Assembly: GCA_039984955.1 (NCBI GenBank)
Contig: JBDWTN010000007.1
Coordinates: 1,682,501-1,746,500 of the forward strand
Origin: Marinobacter alexandrii
GTDB lineage: Bacteria > Bacteroidota > Bacteroidia > Cytophagales > Cyclobacteriaceae
Direction: 5' to 3'
DNA: 64,000 bases
The translations under genes and the position numbers were made by a program. Shown piece by piece: positions 36,417 through 45,180 of this stretch (the stretch's first letter is position 1; each line of letters begins with the position of its first letter). A model generated the notes under the pieces. That model saw only the letters and a program-made list of their open reading frames with translations. It was not told where the DNA came from and did not search any database.

Positions 36417-38801
36417 CTACTCCGAGATGAATATCCTTTTTACGCGATTGCTAACATTCGTTAATATCTCATAAGGAATTGTTCCTGACCATTCCGCTAA
36501 TTCTTTAATACTTGGTTTCTCTCCAAAAATAACCACTTCATCCCCTTCTCTGACGTCAACTCCAGTCACATCTATCATCGTCATATCCATGCAAATGCTT
36601 CCTATAGTGGGACATAACTTATTTCCTATTAGCACTTGTCCTATACCACTCCCAAAGACTCGAGAATAGCCGTCCTCATAGCCAATCGGTATAACAGCTA
36701 CCTTACTATTTTTCTTAACTTTTCCCTTCCTTAAATACCCCACTGTATCTCCTTCTTTCAAATGTTGTATTTGAGACACATTAGTGATTAACCTACTTGT
36801 GCTTCTTAAATCCATCAAGCCTGTAGGATCAAACCCGTGGAGGCCAATACCAAGCCGAACCATATCAAAATGATATTCAGGCCATCTAACCATTGCTGGA
36901 GAATTGCAGGCATGCTTTACAGGGTTATAGCCAATAGCATCTACTATTTGGTCATATGTTAATTTAAAAACACGGGCTTGCTCAATAGTAAAGTCATCCT
37001 CCTGGCTTGAATCAGAGCTAGAAAAATGAGTAAATATCCCCTCAACTTGTACTTTAGGGTTATTCTTAAGCCTTTGAATTAACGGAGGGATTTCTGTTTG
37101 CGTAAAACCCAGTCTGTGCATCCCAGTATCTATCTTTAAGTGAATCTTAGGAGGGTTTTGAGTATCCTTCAACATGCGATCAAAATGACGAAGGCTAAAT
37201 ATCTCCGCCTGCAAATCATATCTTTCGAACTGCTCGAAACTGGTTATATGAGGATTCATTATCATGATAGGAATGGAAATTCCATTTTTCCGTAGTTGAA
37301 TAGCTTCATCCACATAGGCTACCCCTAACATGTCGGCTCTTTGATGCTGCAGAAAATTGGCTACCTCCAGAATTCCACTCCCATAAGCATTCGCTTTTAC
37401 CATGACCATGAGCTTTGTTTCTGTCCTGATCAAATCTCTGTACTGATTCAAGTTATGCCTCAATGATTCAAAATTGACCTCCAGAACAGTGCCATGGTTT
37501 TTTTCTTCTAACCTTTGGACTACTCTCTCCAATGCAAAATCACGAGCACCCTTTACGACAATCATCTCATCTTGAAAATCTGGAAAGTTTTGTAAGAAAT
37601 TTTCAGTACTCTCAAAAAAATGACTGTTTTGAGGAAACACATCTCTCATACTTCGTATTCGTGGGCCCACACCTATCAGTCTAGAAATATGTTTAGACCT
37701 AAGAAGCTCAGCTATCAGTGTATAGAGTTCTTCATCAGATCGCCCAGTATGAAGAATATCAGAAAGAATCAATGTTCTTTTTGTCTTTTGCTTGTGAGAT
37801 TCCAAGTAATCCAAGGCTACTTTCAATCCGATTTCATCATTGTTATACGAATCATCCAGTATGTAACATCCATTTATCCCACTTTTCAACTCCAGCCTCA
37901 TCGGGACTCCCTCTATCAGATTTATTCCTCTCTGAATTTGTTTAGGATCTAATCCTATTTCCAAACAGGTGACTATGGCATGCGTCAAATTTTCAAGTTG
38001 CGTTTCACTTGTAAAGTCGCATTGAAACTGATATTCACCTATCTCTATGAGCCCATCGACCCACGAAACATCATATTGATTGCCTTCATCTAGACCCCAA
38101 AAAATTACCTTTTCAACAAGTATCTCTCTTATCTCCTTCGAATAAGGTTGATCAGATCTGCAAATCACTTTATCTACAGACTTAAAGAGTACTAATTTTT
38201 CTGCTAACTTCTGACTTTTAGACGCAAACCCATCATCATGAGCCTGACCCAGATTTGTAAAAACTCCAATAGTTGGCTTTATCATTTCCTGGAGTTTTTT
38301 CATCTCGCCAGTTTGGGAAATACCGGCCTCAAAAACCCCTAATTCATGGTTCTTTCTTATCTCCAATAGTGATAGCGGAACTCCTATTTGAGAATTATAG
38401 CTTTTAGGGCTTTTGATCACAAAAAATTTCTCAGAAAGAAGTGTAGATATCCACTCCTTGACTGTCGTCTTGCCATTACTACCTGTAATTCCAATAACTG
38501 GCAGCTGAAATTTCTCCCTGTGATCTCTGGCTATATTTTGAAAAGTTGCCAGTGAGTCTTCAACTAATAGCACATTGGCATTTTCATTCAAAATTTCATC
38601 TTGAACGATAAAATTTTTAACCCCTTTCTTTAAAGCGCTTTTGATATAATCATGTCCATTTCTCTTCCCTTTTATGGCAATAAATACCTCTCCTTGATAG
38701 CCTGAAAGTGTTCTCGAGTCAGTAGAGTATTTACTCACTTCGATATCCTTATGCAATTGGAGCTGGCCTGTTGAAATTTTTTGAAGTTCAGAAAAAAGCA
38801 T
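36417..38801 (-). CDS. Bifunctional MurF / alanine racemase
   Basis: The 794-residue fusion has an N-terminal UDP-MurNAc-tripeptide:D-Ala-D-Ala ligase. It carries Walker-type GITGSNGKTTVKEW at about residue 105 and ILDDSYNNDEIGLKVALDYL at about 310. From about residue 440 an alanine racemase follows, with PLP-Lys in LMVMVKANAYGSG, the region LKIDTGMHRLGF and the catalytic Tyr in GYEDGYSRVFGSG. One protein thus makes D-Ala and ligates the D-Ala-D-Ala dipeptide to the peptidoglycan precursor. The fusion is known in Bacteroidota and not a novelty. It follows a GNAT gene by 3 bases. Confidence 0.95.
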   Translation of the reverse strand: MLFSELQKISTGQLQLHKDIEVSKYSTDSRTLSGYQGEVFIAIKGKRNGHDYIKSALKKGVKNFIVQDEILNENANVLLVEDSLATFQNIARDHREKFQLPVIGITGSNGKTTVKEWISTLLSEKFFVIKSPKSYNSQIGVPLSLLEIRKNHELGVFEAGISQTGEMKKLQEMIKPTIGVFTNLGQAHDDGFASKSQKLAEKLVLFKSVDKVICRSDQPYSKEIREILVEKVIFWGLDEGNQYDVSWVDGLIEIGEYQFQCDFTSETQLENLTHAIVTCLEIGLDPKQIQRGINLIEGVPMRLELKSGINGCYILDDSYNNDEIGLKVALDYLESHKQKTKRTLILSDILHTGRSDEELYTLIAELLRSKHISRLIGVGPRIRSMRDVFPQNSHFFESTENFLQNFPDFQDEMIVVKGARDFALERVVQRLEEKNHGTVLEVNFESLRHNLNQYRDLIRTETKLMVMVKANAYGSGILEVANFLQHQRADMLGVAYVDEAIQLRKNGISIPIMIMNPHITSFEQFERYDLQAEIFSLRHFDRMLKDTQNPPKIHLKIDTGMHRLGFTQTEIPPLIQRLKNNPKVQVEGIFTHFSSSDSSQEDDFTIEQARVFKLTYDQIVDAIGYNPVKHACNSPAMVRWPEYHFDMVRLGIGLHGFDPTGLMDLRSTSRLITNVSQIQHLKEGDTVGYLRKGKVKKNSKVAVIPIGYEDGYSRVFGSGIGQVLIGNKLCPTIGSICMDMTMIDVTGVDVREGDEVVIFGEKPSIKELAEWSGTIPYEILTNVSNRVKRIFISE

Positions 38802-38804
38802 CGT

Positions 38805-39632
38805 CTAAATTATCAATTCCATCTCATATTGATTCACTTGATTTTGAAAACCATATTTTTTTAAAAAGGAATCAAATGCAATTTCATCATCTGGAATGTT
38901 CATGATAGTAAGTGGTTTTTCTGAACTGGCTTTCGCTGTTGCTAAGAGTGCATCACCAACACCTTTGTGCCTATGAATTCTATCTACAGCAAGTTGGGAT
39001 ATCCTACCTAAATGTGGTTGAAAAATCACATATCCTACAACAGAATTTTCTTTTTTTGCTACATAAATCTTCTCATCGCCTTTCTGAATATGATTAGAAC
39101 TATCTATAAAAGACGGTTCAAAATCATTGAAATCGAAATTGACATCTGAAATAGATCCTTGAACAACATCAATTTCCGAAAATGAAGTAATTGACCGAGT
39201 CATCTTGTAACATCTAAATCGACGCTTAAATACAAATCCTAATTTTTCGTAAAGAGCAATTGCTTTTTGATTTGTTTCGATCACTTCCAACAATATTCTA
39301 GCTAAGAACTTGGCTTGGATTTTTGGAATCAAAAATTCGTACATCTGCTCAGCTGTTTTTTGATTTCTAAAACCAGGTAACACACCAGTCCCTCCATTAT
39401 AAGCTGTAGGAATACCTTGATAAATATTAGAGCTATGAAGGATAAATCCAGTCATCTCATTCCCATCAAAAGAAGCTGATGATATGGCCCTGTCAAATAA
39501 TAATTTTTTATGGATTCGATAAGAAAATTCTTTGAAAGTAGGTTGAAATCTTACTTCATTTTCGGTAAATGCCATTTTAAACGTATAAAACAGTTTTTCA
39601 AAATCTCCTTCTGTCAACAATCGTATATTCAT
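38805..39632 (-). CDS. Tandem GNAT-domain acetyltransferase
   Basis: The 275-residue protein contains two GNAT-like halves. The first (about 1-145) has GGTGVLPGFRNQKTAEQMYEF and NQKAIALYEKLGFVFKR; the second (about 160-275) has ISQLAVDRIHRHKGVGDALLATA and FLKKYGFQNQ. The acceptor is unknown. It starts the unit ending in murF-alr, 3 bases away. Confidence 0.87.
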   Translation of the reverse strand: MNIRLLTEGDFEKLFYTFKMAFTENEVRFQPTFKEFSYRIHKKLLFDRAISSASFDGNEMTGFILHSSNIYQGIPTAYNGGTGVLPGFRNQKTAEQMYEFLIPKIQAKFLARILLEVIETNQKAIALYEKLGFVFKRRFRCYKMTRSITSFSEIDVVQGSISDVNFDFNDFEPSFIDSSNHIQKGDEKIYVAKKENSVVGYVIFQPHLGRISQLAVDRIHRHKGVGDALLATAKASSEKPLTIMNIPDDEIAFDSFLKKYGFQNQVNQYEMELII

Positions 39633-39733
39633 GAATATAATTTGTTGATTAAGGAACTAACAACTCCTGTTTTTCTCTTATTACTTTCAGCATAATTAAA
39701 ATTACGCCTATCTGATCAAAAGGAAAACCCTCC

Positions 39734-40996
39734 ATGCAACTAGACGAATTAGAAAAATGTATTGATCTGGAGATTGTCAAAACAGAAAAGAGAAGACTCG
39801 AGATTTTTCTTGGTATTCTAGTAATCGCTTTAATCCTATTACTAGCTAACATCACATTCTTTCCAACTGCAATTTCGGAAACTTTCCTAGATAATAGGAG
39901 CATCATGCTCGGTATCTACACATCTGCAGGCTTCATAGTCATTCTACTAATTTCAAGATGGATGGTTGGGAAAATCGCACACTGCGAAAAGCCTCTTCCC
40001 GTATGGTATAAATATTACTCCGTTATTTCTGACTCAGCCATCCCTTTTATATGGCTTTATTACATAATCAAGTGGGAAGGCAATGGTATCTTCTTAGATT
40101 CCCCTTTGATATTCATTTTCGTTCCGATTATCATCGTGTCAGCATTGTATCTGAATTTTTGGATAAGTTTTCTTAATGGTGTGATAATCTCTGCTATTTA
40201 TGCAATCATTATCTTCTGGACTTTTGAAAGCTATGATACTTCTTCGATGCTCCCTTCAATCGTTTATTACACAAAGGCAGTAATGTTTCTCGTTGCAGGA
40301 ACATGCGCAGGATTGGTCGCAAGTGAGTTAAACAAAAGGCTTACGGTTTCTATTAAAACACAGGAAGAGCGTGATGAGATAGAGTCGTTGTTCAACAAGC
40401 AAGTTTCTAAGGAAGTCGTGCAGGCACTAAAGGATTCTGGAGAGGCCAGTTTTAAGATAAATGCATCTGTTCTCTTTCTTGACATCAGAAATTTCACTCA
40501 TAGAGTCCAGTTTCTATCGCCGGAAGAAGTCAATAAATTTCAAAATAAGTTTTTTGGACCAATCATGGATTGCATTCACAATAATAATGGCATCATCAAC
40601 CAGCTAATGGGGGACGGGTTAATGGCATCTTTTGCGACGGAAGAAGGGGATAGCCCTGAATTGGCTTTTAAAGCCGCCAGAGATATTCTTCAAACAGTCA
40701 GTCAAATGAATAAGTCAAACTGGGATCAAGAAATCAAAGTTGGAATTGGCATTCATAACGGAGAGATAATAGCCGGAAATATCGGAAATAGTACAAGACA
40801 ACAATTCTCTATATCTGGGATTCCTGTAATCACAGCGGCCAGACTTGAACAAATGACCAAGGATTATAACTGCACGTGGCTTGTTTCATCTAGCTTTTAT
40901 GAAGAAGTCAAGCATTTGAAAAATAATGGTTCCTCACTTGGACTAGTGAAGTTAAAAGGAATAGACCAAGAAATGGAGATTATAAAACTTGCCTAG
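39734..40996 (+). CDS. Membrane class III nucleotide cyclase with altered base-selection residues
   Basis: The 420-residue protein has about six membrane helices (about residues 24-200), a short linker and a class III cyclase domain (about 225-420). The two metal-binding Asp are present: Asp250 in FLDIRNFT and Asp294 in LMGDGLM. Arg370 (AARLE) is present. The purine-selecting Lys position is Gln290, the second base-selecting position is Ser359 (FSISG), and the usual transition-state Asn is Ile366. The activity may therefore be cAMP, cGMP or another nucleotide, or may be lost. It precedes ppk1 by one base, so the two are probably cotranscribed. Confidence 0.87.
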   Translation: MQLDELEKCIDLEIVKTEKRRLEIFLGILVIALILLLANITFFPTAISETFLDNRSIMLGIYTSAGFIVILLISRWMVGKIAHCEKPLPVWYKYYSVISDSAIPFIWLYYIIKWEGNGIFLDSPLIFIFVPIIIVSALYLNFWISFLNGVIISAIYAIIIFWTFESYDTSSMLPSIVYYTKAVMFLVAGTCAGLVASELNKRLTVSIKTQEERDEIESLFNKQVSKEVVQALKDSGEASFKINASVLFLDIRNFTHRVQFLSPEEVNKFQNKFFGPIMDCIHNNNGIINQLMGDGLMASFATEEGDSPELAFKAARDILQTVSQMNKSNWDQEIKVGIGIHNGEIIAGNIGNSTRQQFSISGIPVITAARLEQMTKDYNCTWLVSSSFYEEVKHLKNNGSSLGLVKLKGIDQEMEIIKLA

Positions 40997-40997
40997 C

Positions 40998-42980
40998 ATG
41001 AAATATCTTGATCGCGATTTGAGTTGGCTATCTTTCAATTATCGCGTATTGATGGAAGCCATAGATCCATCGGTACCTCTATTGGAAAGGTTGAGATTTA
41101 TTGCAATTTATTCATCTAACCTAGATGAATTTTTCAGAGTTCGCGTTTCCAATATCCGTAATATTGAGCGAATCGATAAAAAGAAAATTAACAAGAGAGT
41201 AGACTTTGATGCCAAAAAGCTTTTAACCGAAATCCATTCAGAAGTAAGCCATCAGCTAGTCGAATATGGACAAGCACTCGAGGCGATTATCAAGAACCTA
41301 TCTGACAAAAGCCATATCATTTGCACCAAACTTGAAGACATTCCAGACGCACTAAGGCCTAAGCTTTTGCATTACTTCAAAACGACCGTTTCTGCTTTTT
41401 TGAGACCAATTAGGATGGACTCTGAAGAAGAGCTTTTTCTAGATAATCAGGCTATCTACCTTGCTATGGTGACTAATTCTGGAGAATCAATTGTGGTGAA
41501 TATTCCTTCAGCACAGCTTGGAAGATTTTCTAGTTTCAGTGTTGATGGAAAGTCCTATTACATTTTTTTAGACGATGTGATTCGGGCGCACATAGACATC
41601 CTATTTTCAGGAGAGAAAATCAATAATGTATTCTCTATTAAGCTTAACAAAGATGCAGATCTTCAAATAGATGATGAATATGAAGGAAACCTAGTAAAGA
41701 AAATTGAGAAGCAAATTCAAAAAAGGAACCTGGGAACTCCCTCGAGGTTTTTATATGACCAATCAATGCCAGACAAGCTTCTCACTACATTGATAGAAAA
41801 ACTTGAACTTGCTCCAGAGGACATGCTCACAGGAGGTAGATATCACAACCTAAATGACTTCTTTCAAATAAATATCAAAGACGCTGGATTATCTTATGAA
41901 AGTCTTCCCTCCATCCATTCCCTAAAACTCGAAGGAAGCAGATCAATTCTTCAAGAGATTGAACAACAAGATCATCTATTGCATTTTCCATATCAATCAT
42001 ATGATTATGTGCTACAGTTTTTCAATGAAGCTTCGATAGACCCAGAAGTTGTAGAAATAAATGTCACTTTTTACCGAATGGCAAAAAAATCAATCATAGC
42101 AGAAGCACTAATAACTGCTGCTAAGAATGGTAAAAAAGTAGCCGTATTCATGGAAGTAAAGGCTCGCTTTGATGAGCAAAATAATCTGGAATGGGCAAAA
42201 AAAATGAAGGATGCCGGAGTAAAAATAATATACAGTCTTCCTGGACTAAAAGTACATGCCAAAGTGGCACTGGCTAAGAAGAAGGATAAGATGTATGGGT
42301 TCTTCGGGACGGGCAACTTAAATGAGAAAACATCCGAAATCTATTGTGACCATGGTCTACTTACTGCCAATGAAGCAATGACAAAAGAGTTATCTAATCT
42401 TTTCCAGCACTTATTAACTAAATACACCCCTCCTTCCTTTGATGAGCTAATCGTATCTCAATTTGGCGCCTATGAGAGTTTTTTGGGGAAAATTGATCGA
42501 GAAATAAAACACGCTGAAGCTGGCAAAGAAGCTCGAATCATTATTAAGGTGAATAACCTTCAAGAAAAAGTATTGATTGATAAACTATACGAAGCAAGTA
42601 GTAAAGGCGTGGACGTAAAACTCATCGTGAGAAGTATCTGCTGCTTAGTTCCTTCTAAAAAATTAAAAATTAAGCGTATAGTTGATCGATATCTGGAGCA
42701 TGGAAGAATCTTCTATTTTCATAATGATGATAATCAAGAGGTTTTTCTTGGATCAGCGGATTGGATGAACCGTAATCTTCATAGAAGAATAGAAGTGTGC
42801 TTTCCTATCAAGGAAGATCATATGAAACAAGAAATTCTTACATTCTTAAAGTATCAATGGAAAGATGATGTAAAAGGTGTTTGGCTTTCAAGTCAAATGA
42901 AGAATAAAAGACCGAAAGTTGAGTATAAAGTAAGATCTCAAAAAGAGATCTATGAATATTTGAAAAATCAATACGGGTAA
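40998..42980 (+). CDS. ppk1: Polyphosphate kinase 1
   Basis: The 660-residue protein has the PPK1 N-terminal motif YLDRDLSWLSFNYRVLMEA, the phospholipase-D-like core with phosphoacceptor His420 (LPGLKVHAKVAL), a second His575 (FYFHNDDN), and FLGSADWMNRNLHRRIEVCF. It reversibly transfers the ATP gamma-phosphate to polyphosphate. I chose the ATG at 40998, which fits homologues; an upstream in-frame ATG at 40989 would only add MPS and overlap the cyclase end. Its stop overlaps the convergent DUF5706 gene by 13 bases. Confidence 0.96.
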   Translation: MKYLDRDLSWLSFNYRVLMEAIDPSVPLLERLRFIAIYSSNLDEFFRVRVSNIRNIERIDKKKINKRVDFDAKKLLTEIHSEVSHQLVEYGQALEAIIKNLSDKSHIICTKLEDIPDALRPKLLHYFKTTVSAFLRPIRMDSEEELFLDNQAIYLAMVTNSGESIVVNIPSAQLGRFSSFSVDGKSYYIFLDDVIRAHIDILFSGEKINNVFSIKLNKDADLQIDDEYEGNLVKKIEKQIQKRNLGTPSRFLYDQSMPDKLLTTLIEKLELAPEDMLTGGRYHNLNDFFQINIKDAGLSYESLPSIHSLKLEGSRSILQEIEQQDHLLHFPYQSYDYVLQFFNEASIDPEVVEINVTFYRMAKKSIIAEALITAAKNGKKVAVFMEVKARFDEQNNLEWAKKMKDAGVKIIYSLPGLKVHAKVALAKKKDKMYGFFGTGNLNEKTSEIYCDHGLLTANEAMTKELSNLFQHLLTKYTPPSFDELIVSQFGAYESFLGKIDREIKHAEAGKEARIIIKVNNLQEKVLIDKLYEASSKGVDVKLIVRSICCLVPSKKLKIKRIVDRYLEHGRIFYFHNDDNQEVFLGSADWMNRNLHRRIEVCFPIKEDHMKQEILTFLKYQWKDDVKGVWLSSQMKNKRPKVEYKVRSQKEIYEYLKNQYG

Positions 42981-43588
42981 GGAGATCTTAGAAAGAGTTC
43001 TGCTATGATAAAACCTAGAATTGATAGCACAAAACCAAACATAAAAATGGTATAGCTCATTCTTAGCAATCGATACTTCTTTCCAAGCACAGCGCCAAGG
43101 AAATAAATATCCTTTATCATACTTCCGTATAAGTAGTCGGCATCTTTGAGCATCTCTTTCATTCCCCATTGAAAATCCTCCAACTTCATTTGATGAAAGT
43201 TGCCAAAAAATAAGAGGTTCGCCTTCTTGTTAATAATATCCTCATGCTCAAATTTCCCTTTTGTCACATTTGGTCGAGTGGCGAGAACTGCAAATACAAT
43301 GGTTGTCAAACAAACAAATGTGAGCATGACTGCAGGAATTGTCATATGCGGATACTCTTCCAATTTTCTAATTAAAACTGAAACCAATACTGATAAAATG
43401 ATTGAGTTTATTGAAATCATAATATTTGCCTTATTGTCGGCAATAGCACTTAGCTCCATATGATTTTTGGAAGTAGTCCGAAACATCGTCTCAATACCCC
43501 TAGTAGGCTCATTGCCTTTCTTCTTTTTCTTCTTTTTTGGCTTAGTCGTCTTGCCTTCTAGCTTTTCTAATTTCTCGATTTCTTCCAT
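42968..43588 (-). CDS. Pycsar-effector-type membrane protein (DUF5706)
   Basis: The 206-residue protein starts with a Lys-rich segment (KPKKKKKKKGNE), then the family pattern TRGIETMFRTTSKNHMELSA and ADNKANIMISINSIILSVLVS. Four hydrophobic helices lie at about 54-74, 83-103, 155-170 and 180-200. DUF5706 is the membrane effector domain of Pycsar anti-phage systems, which respond to cCMP or cUMP, and is also widespread in Bacteroidota outside defence loci. In relatives I recall, an HD domain precedes it in the same chain. Here the HD part is a separate gene overlapping by 22 bases. Confidence 0.85.
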   Translation of the reverse strand: MEEIEKLEKLEGKTTKPKKKKKKKGNEPTRGIETMFRTTSKNHMELSAIADNKANIMISINSIILSVLVSVLIRKLEEYPHMTIPAVMLTFVCLTTIVFAVLATRPNVTKGKFEHEDIINKKANLLFFGNFHQMKLEDFQWGMKEMLKDADYLYGSMIKDIYFLGAVLGKKYRLLRMSYTIFMFGFVLSILGFIIAELFLRSPYPY

Positions 43589-44190
43589 GATTTAAGGCGG
43601 TCTCTAACCTTTTTTAAATTTTCCTTAACTGCTGATTCGTAGTTTTTCTTTGCATAATCAGTGAAAAAACAATGGTTATCCAGAAATTCCTGATTCATCT
43701 GTAGCCATTCCTTTTCGGTTATTTTGCAAAGCTTAGTTGTCTCGATTTCTTGATGAAGAAGAGCTGCTTTCTTAAAATAATCCCTATCTGCTAGATGCAT
43801 AAGATCAGCGTCACAAAGAATTTTTTCAAGATTATTTTGGGGATTTTGCGGCATTTGAGTCGCCATGATACACCCTGCTACTTGCTCAATCTTTTCTTCA
43901 GGATAATTTTTTGTCGCTAAAAACTCACGTGCCATATCAGCACCGTTTTTTTCGTGGTGCTCACAACCTCTGGTATAACCTAGATCATGAAACCATGCGG
44001 CTATTTGAACGACTTCAACGTCATCATGTGAAAGGTTTTGTTTTTCAGCTATTTCTTCCGCCGAAGCAACCACATCTATTGTATGATTTACCGAATGATA
44101 GATCATATTATCAGGAAGTTGCTTTGAAAGCACCTTGATCGCATGATCTTTTACCTCGCTAATAATTACGCTTGAAACCATTATTCTCAC
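43567..44190 (-). CDS. HD-domain phosphohydrolase
   Basis: The 207-residue protein carries the HD metal motif: His in YHSVNHTIDVV, His-Asp in AAWFHDLGYTRG, the following HHEKNGADMA, and Asp in ILCDADLMHLAD. HD enzymes commonly hydrolyse nucleotides or cyclic nucleotides. Its last 22 bases overlap the start of the DUF5706 gene in another frame (the ATG is within the last codons), so the two are coupled. Because homologues fuse both domains, the two genes may act as one effector unit. Confidence 0.88.
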   Translation of the reverse strand: MRIMVSSVIISEVKDHAIKVLSKQLPDNMIYHSVNHTIDVVASAEEIAEKQNLSHDDVEVVQIAAWFHDLGYTRGCEHHEKNGADMAREFLATKNYPEEKIEQVAGCIMATQMPQNPQNNLEKILCDADLMHLADRDYFKKAALLHQEIETTKLCKITEKEWLQMNQEFLDNHCFFTDYAKKNYESAVKENLKKVRDRLKSWKKSRN

Positions 44191-44259
44191 TTATCCTTCA
44201 CAAAATAGAACAAAAATTAAGCAATTTAGTGTTGTAACGTTGACATTTTAGACCAACCT

Positions 44260-45177
44260 ATGATTTTCATAAAGAACATATCTACTCTTTTATTGTTCAT
44301 TCTTGCTATTTCTTTTAACCAAAGTTGCTCATCAACTACTTTCGGTCAGCATGCCGACAGTCTTTTCTTAGTAACTGACAATGTGGAAATCCTTTATAAT
44401 TTGAAGAGTCCAGATCAAAAATACTTTATGCCATACGTGCTAGAAGAAATTTCTGGTCTCAGCTTTATAGAGCCCAATCATATTCTAGGAGTAGATGATG
44501 AGTCAGGTAAGGTTTTTCAATACGATTTATTTCAAAAAAAAATTATCCACTCAATCACATTCCATAAGCCCGGTGACTATGAAGGTATAGAAATTATTGA
44601 CAAGACTATTTATGTACTTAAGAGTGATGGTGATCTTTTCCAGTTTGAGTTTGGAACGAAAAAACAACTGGTCTCTACAAAGTATGAAAATGATCTAAGT
44701 AGTAATAATGATACGGAAGGATTGGGTTATGACCCTCATTCAAATCAGCTAATTATTGCATGCAAAGAGAATGGTGAGATTGAAGGAAAAAAAATAGACG
44801 GCAGAGCATTTTATATGATGAACATCGATGCTATGGAACTTAATAAGAGGCCCGCTTTCGTTATTGGTCCAAATGAACTTGAAACATTCTGGGAGAAAAA
44901 TAGAGACTTTGATTACGAAAAAAATCGAATTAAATTCAAACCCTCTGCAATAGCCACACACCCAATTTCAGGCCATTATTATATTCTATCATCTGTCGGT
45001 AAAATGCTTGTAATAGTTAATAAGTCAGGTGAAATACAGGCTACATATCCTATATCCCCTAAAGTTCTTGGTCAACCTGAAGGAATTTGTTTTTCTTCTT
45101 CAGGGGATATGTTTATTAGCAGCGAGGGACAAGGAGACAGAGGATATGTTCTGAAATTTAAAATGAAACAACGCTAA
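44260..45177 (+). CDS. SdiA-regulated-domain beta-propeller protein
   Basis: The 305-residue protein has a lipoprotein-like signal (LLLFILAISFNQSC, Cys23). It then has a beta-propeller with LEEISGLSFIEPNHILGVDDESGKVFQYD, SSNNDTEGLGYDPHSNQLIIACKE, PSAIATHPISGHYYIL and GQPEGICFSSSGDMFISSEGQG, as in SdiA-regulated (PF06977) proteins. Its role is unknown. It is 3 bases before the large phosphoesterase-barrel gene and was probably cotranscribed with it. Confidence 0.86.
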   Translation: MIFIKNISTLLLFILAISFNQSCSSTTFGQHADSLFLVTDNVEILYNLKSPDQKYFMPYVLEEISGLSFIEPNHILGVDDESGKVFQYDLFQKKIIHSITFHKPGDYEGIEIIDKTIYVLKSDGDLFQFEFGTKKQLVSTKYENDLSSNNDTEGLGYDPHSNQLIIACKENGEIEGKKIDGRAFYMMNIDAMELNKRPAFVIGPNELETFWEKNRDFDYEKNRIKFKPSAIATHPISGHYYILSSVGKMLVIVNKSGEIQATYPISPKVLGQPEGICFSSSGDMFISSEGQGDRGYVLKFKMKQR

Positions 45178-45180
45178 CAC

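Noticed and set aside
36417-38801. MurF-alanine racemase fusion as a novelty
   Set aside because: This fusion is a known Bacteroidota feature.
39734-44190. Calling the cyclase-ppk1-DUF5706-HD region a proven Pycsar defence system
   Set aside because: ppk1 intervenes, the orientations are convergent, and DUF5706/HD proteins also occur outside defence islands in Bacteroidota; kept as a hypothesis only.
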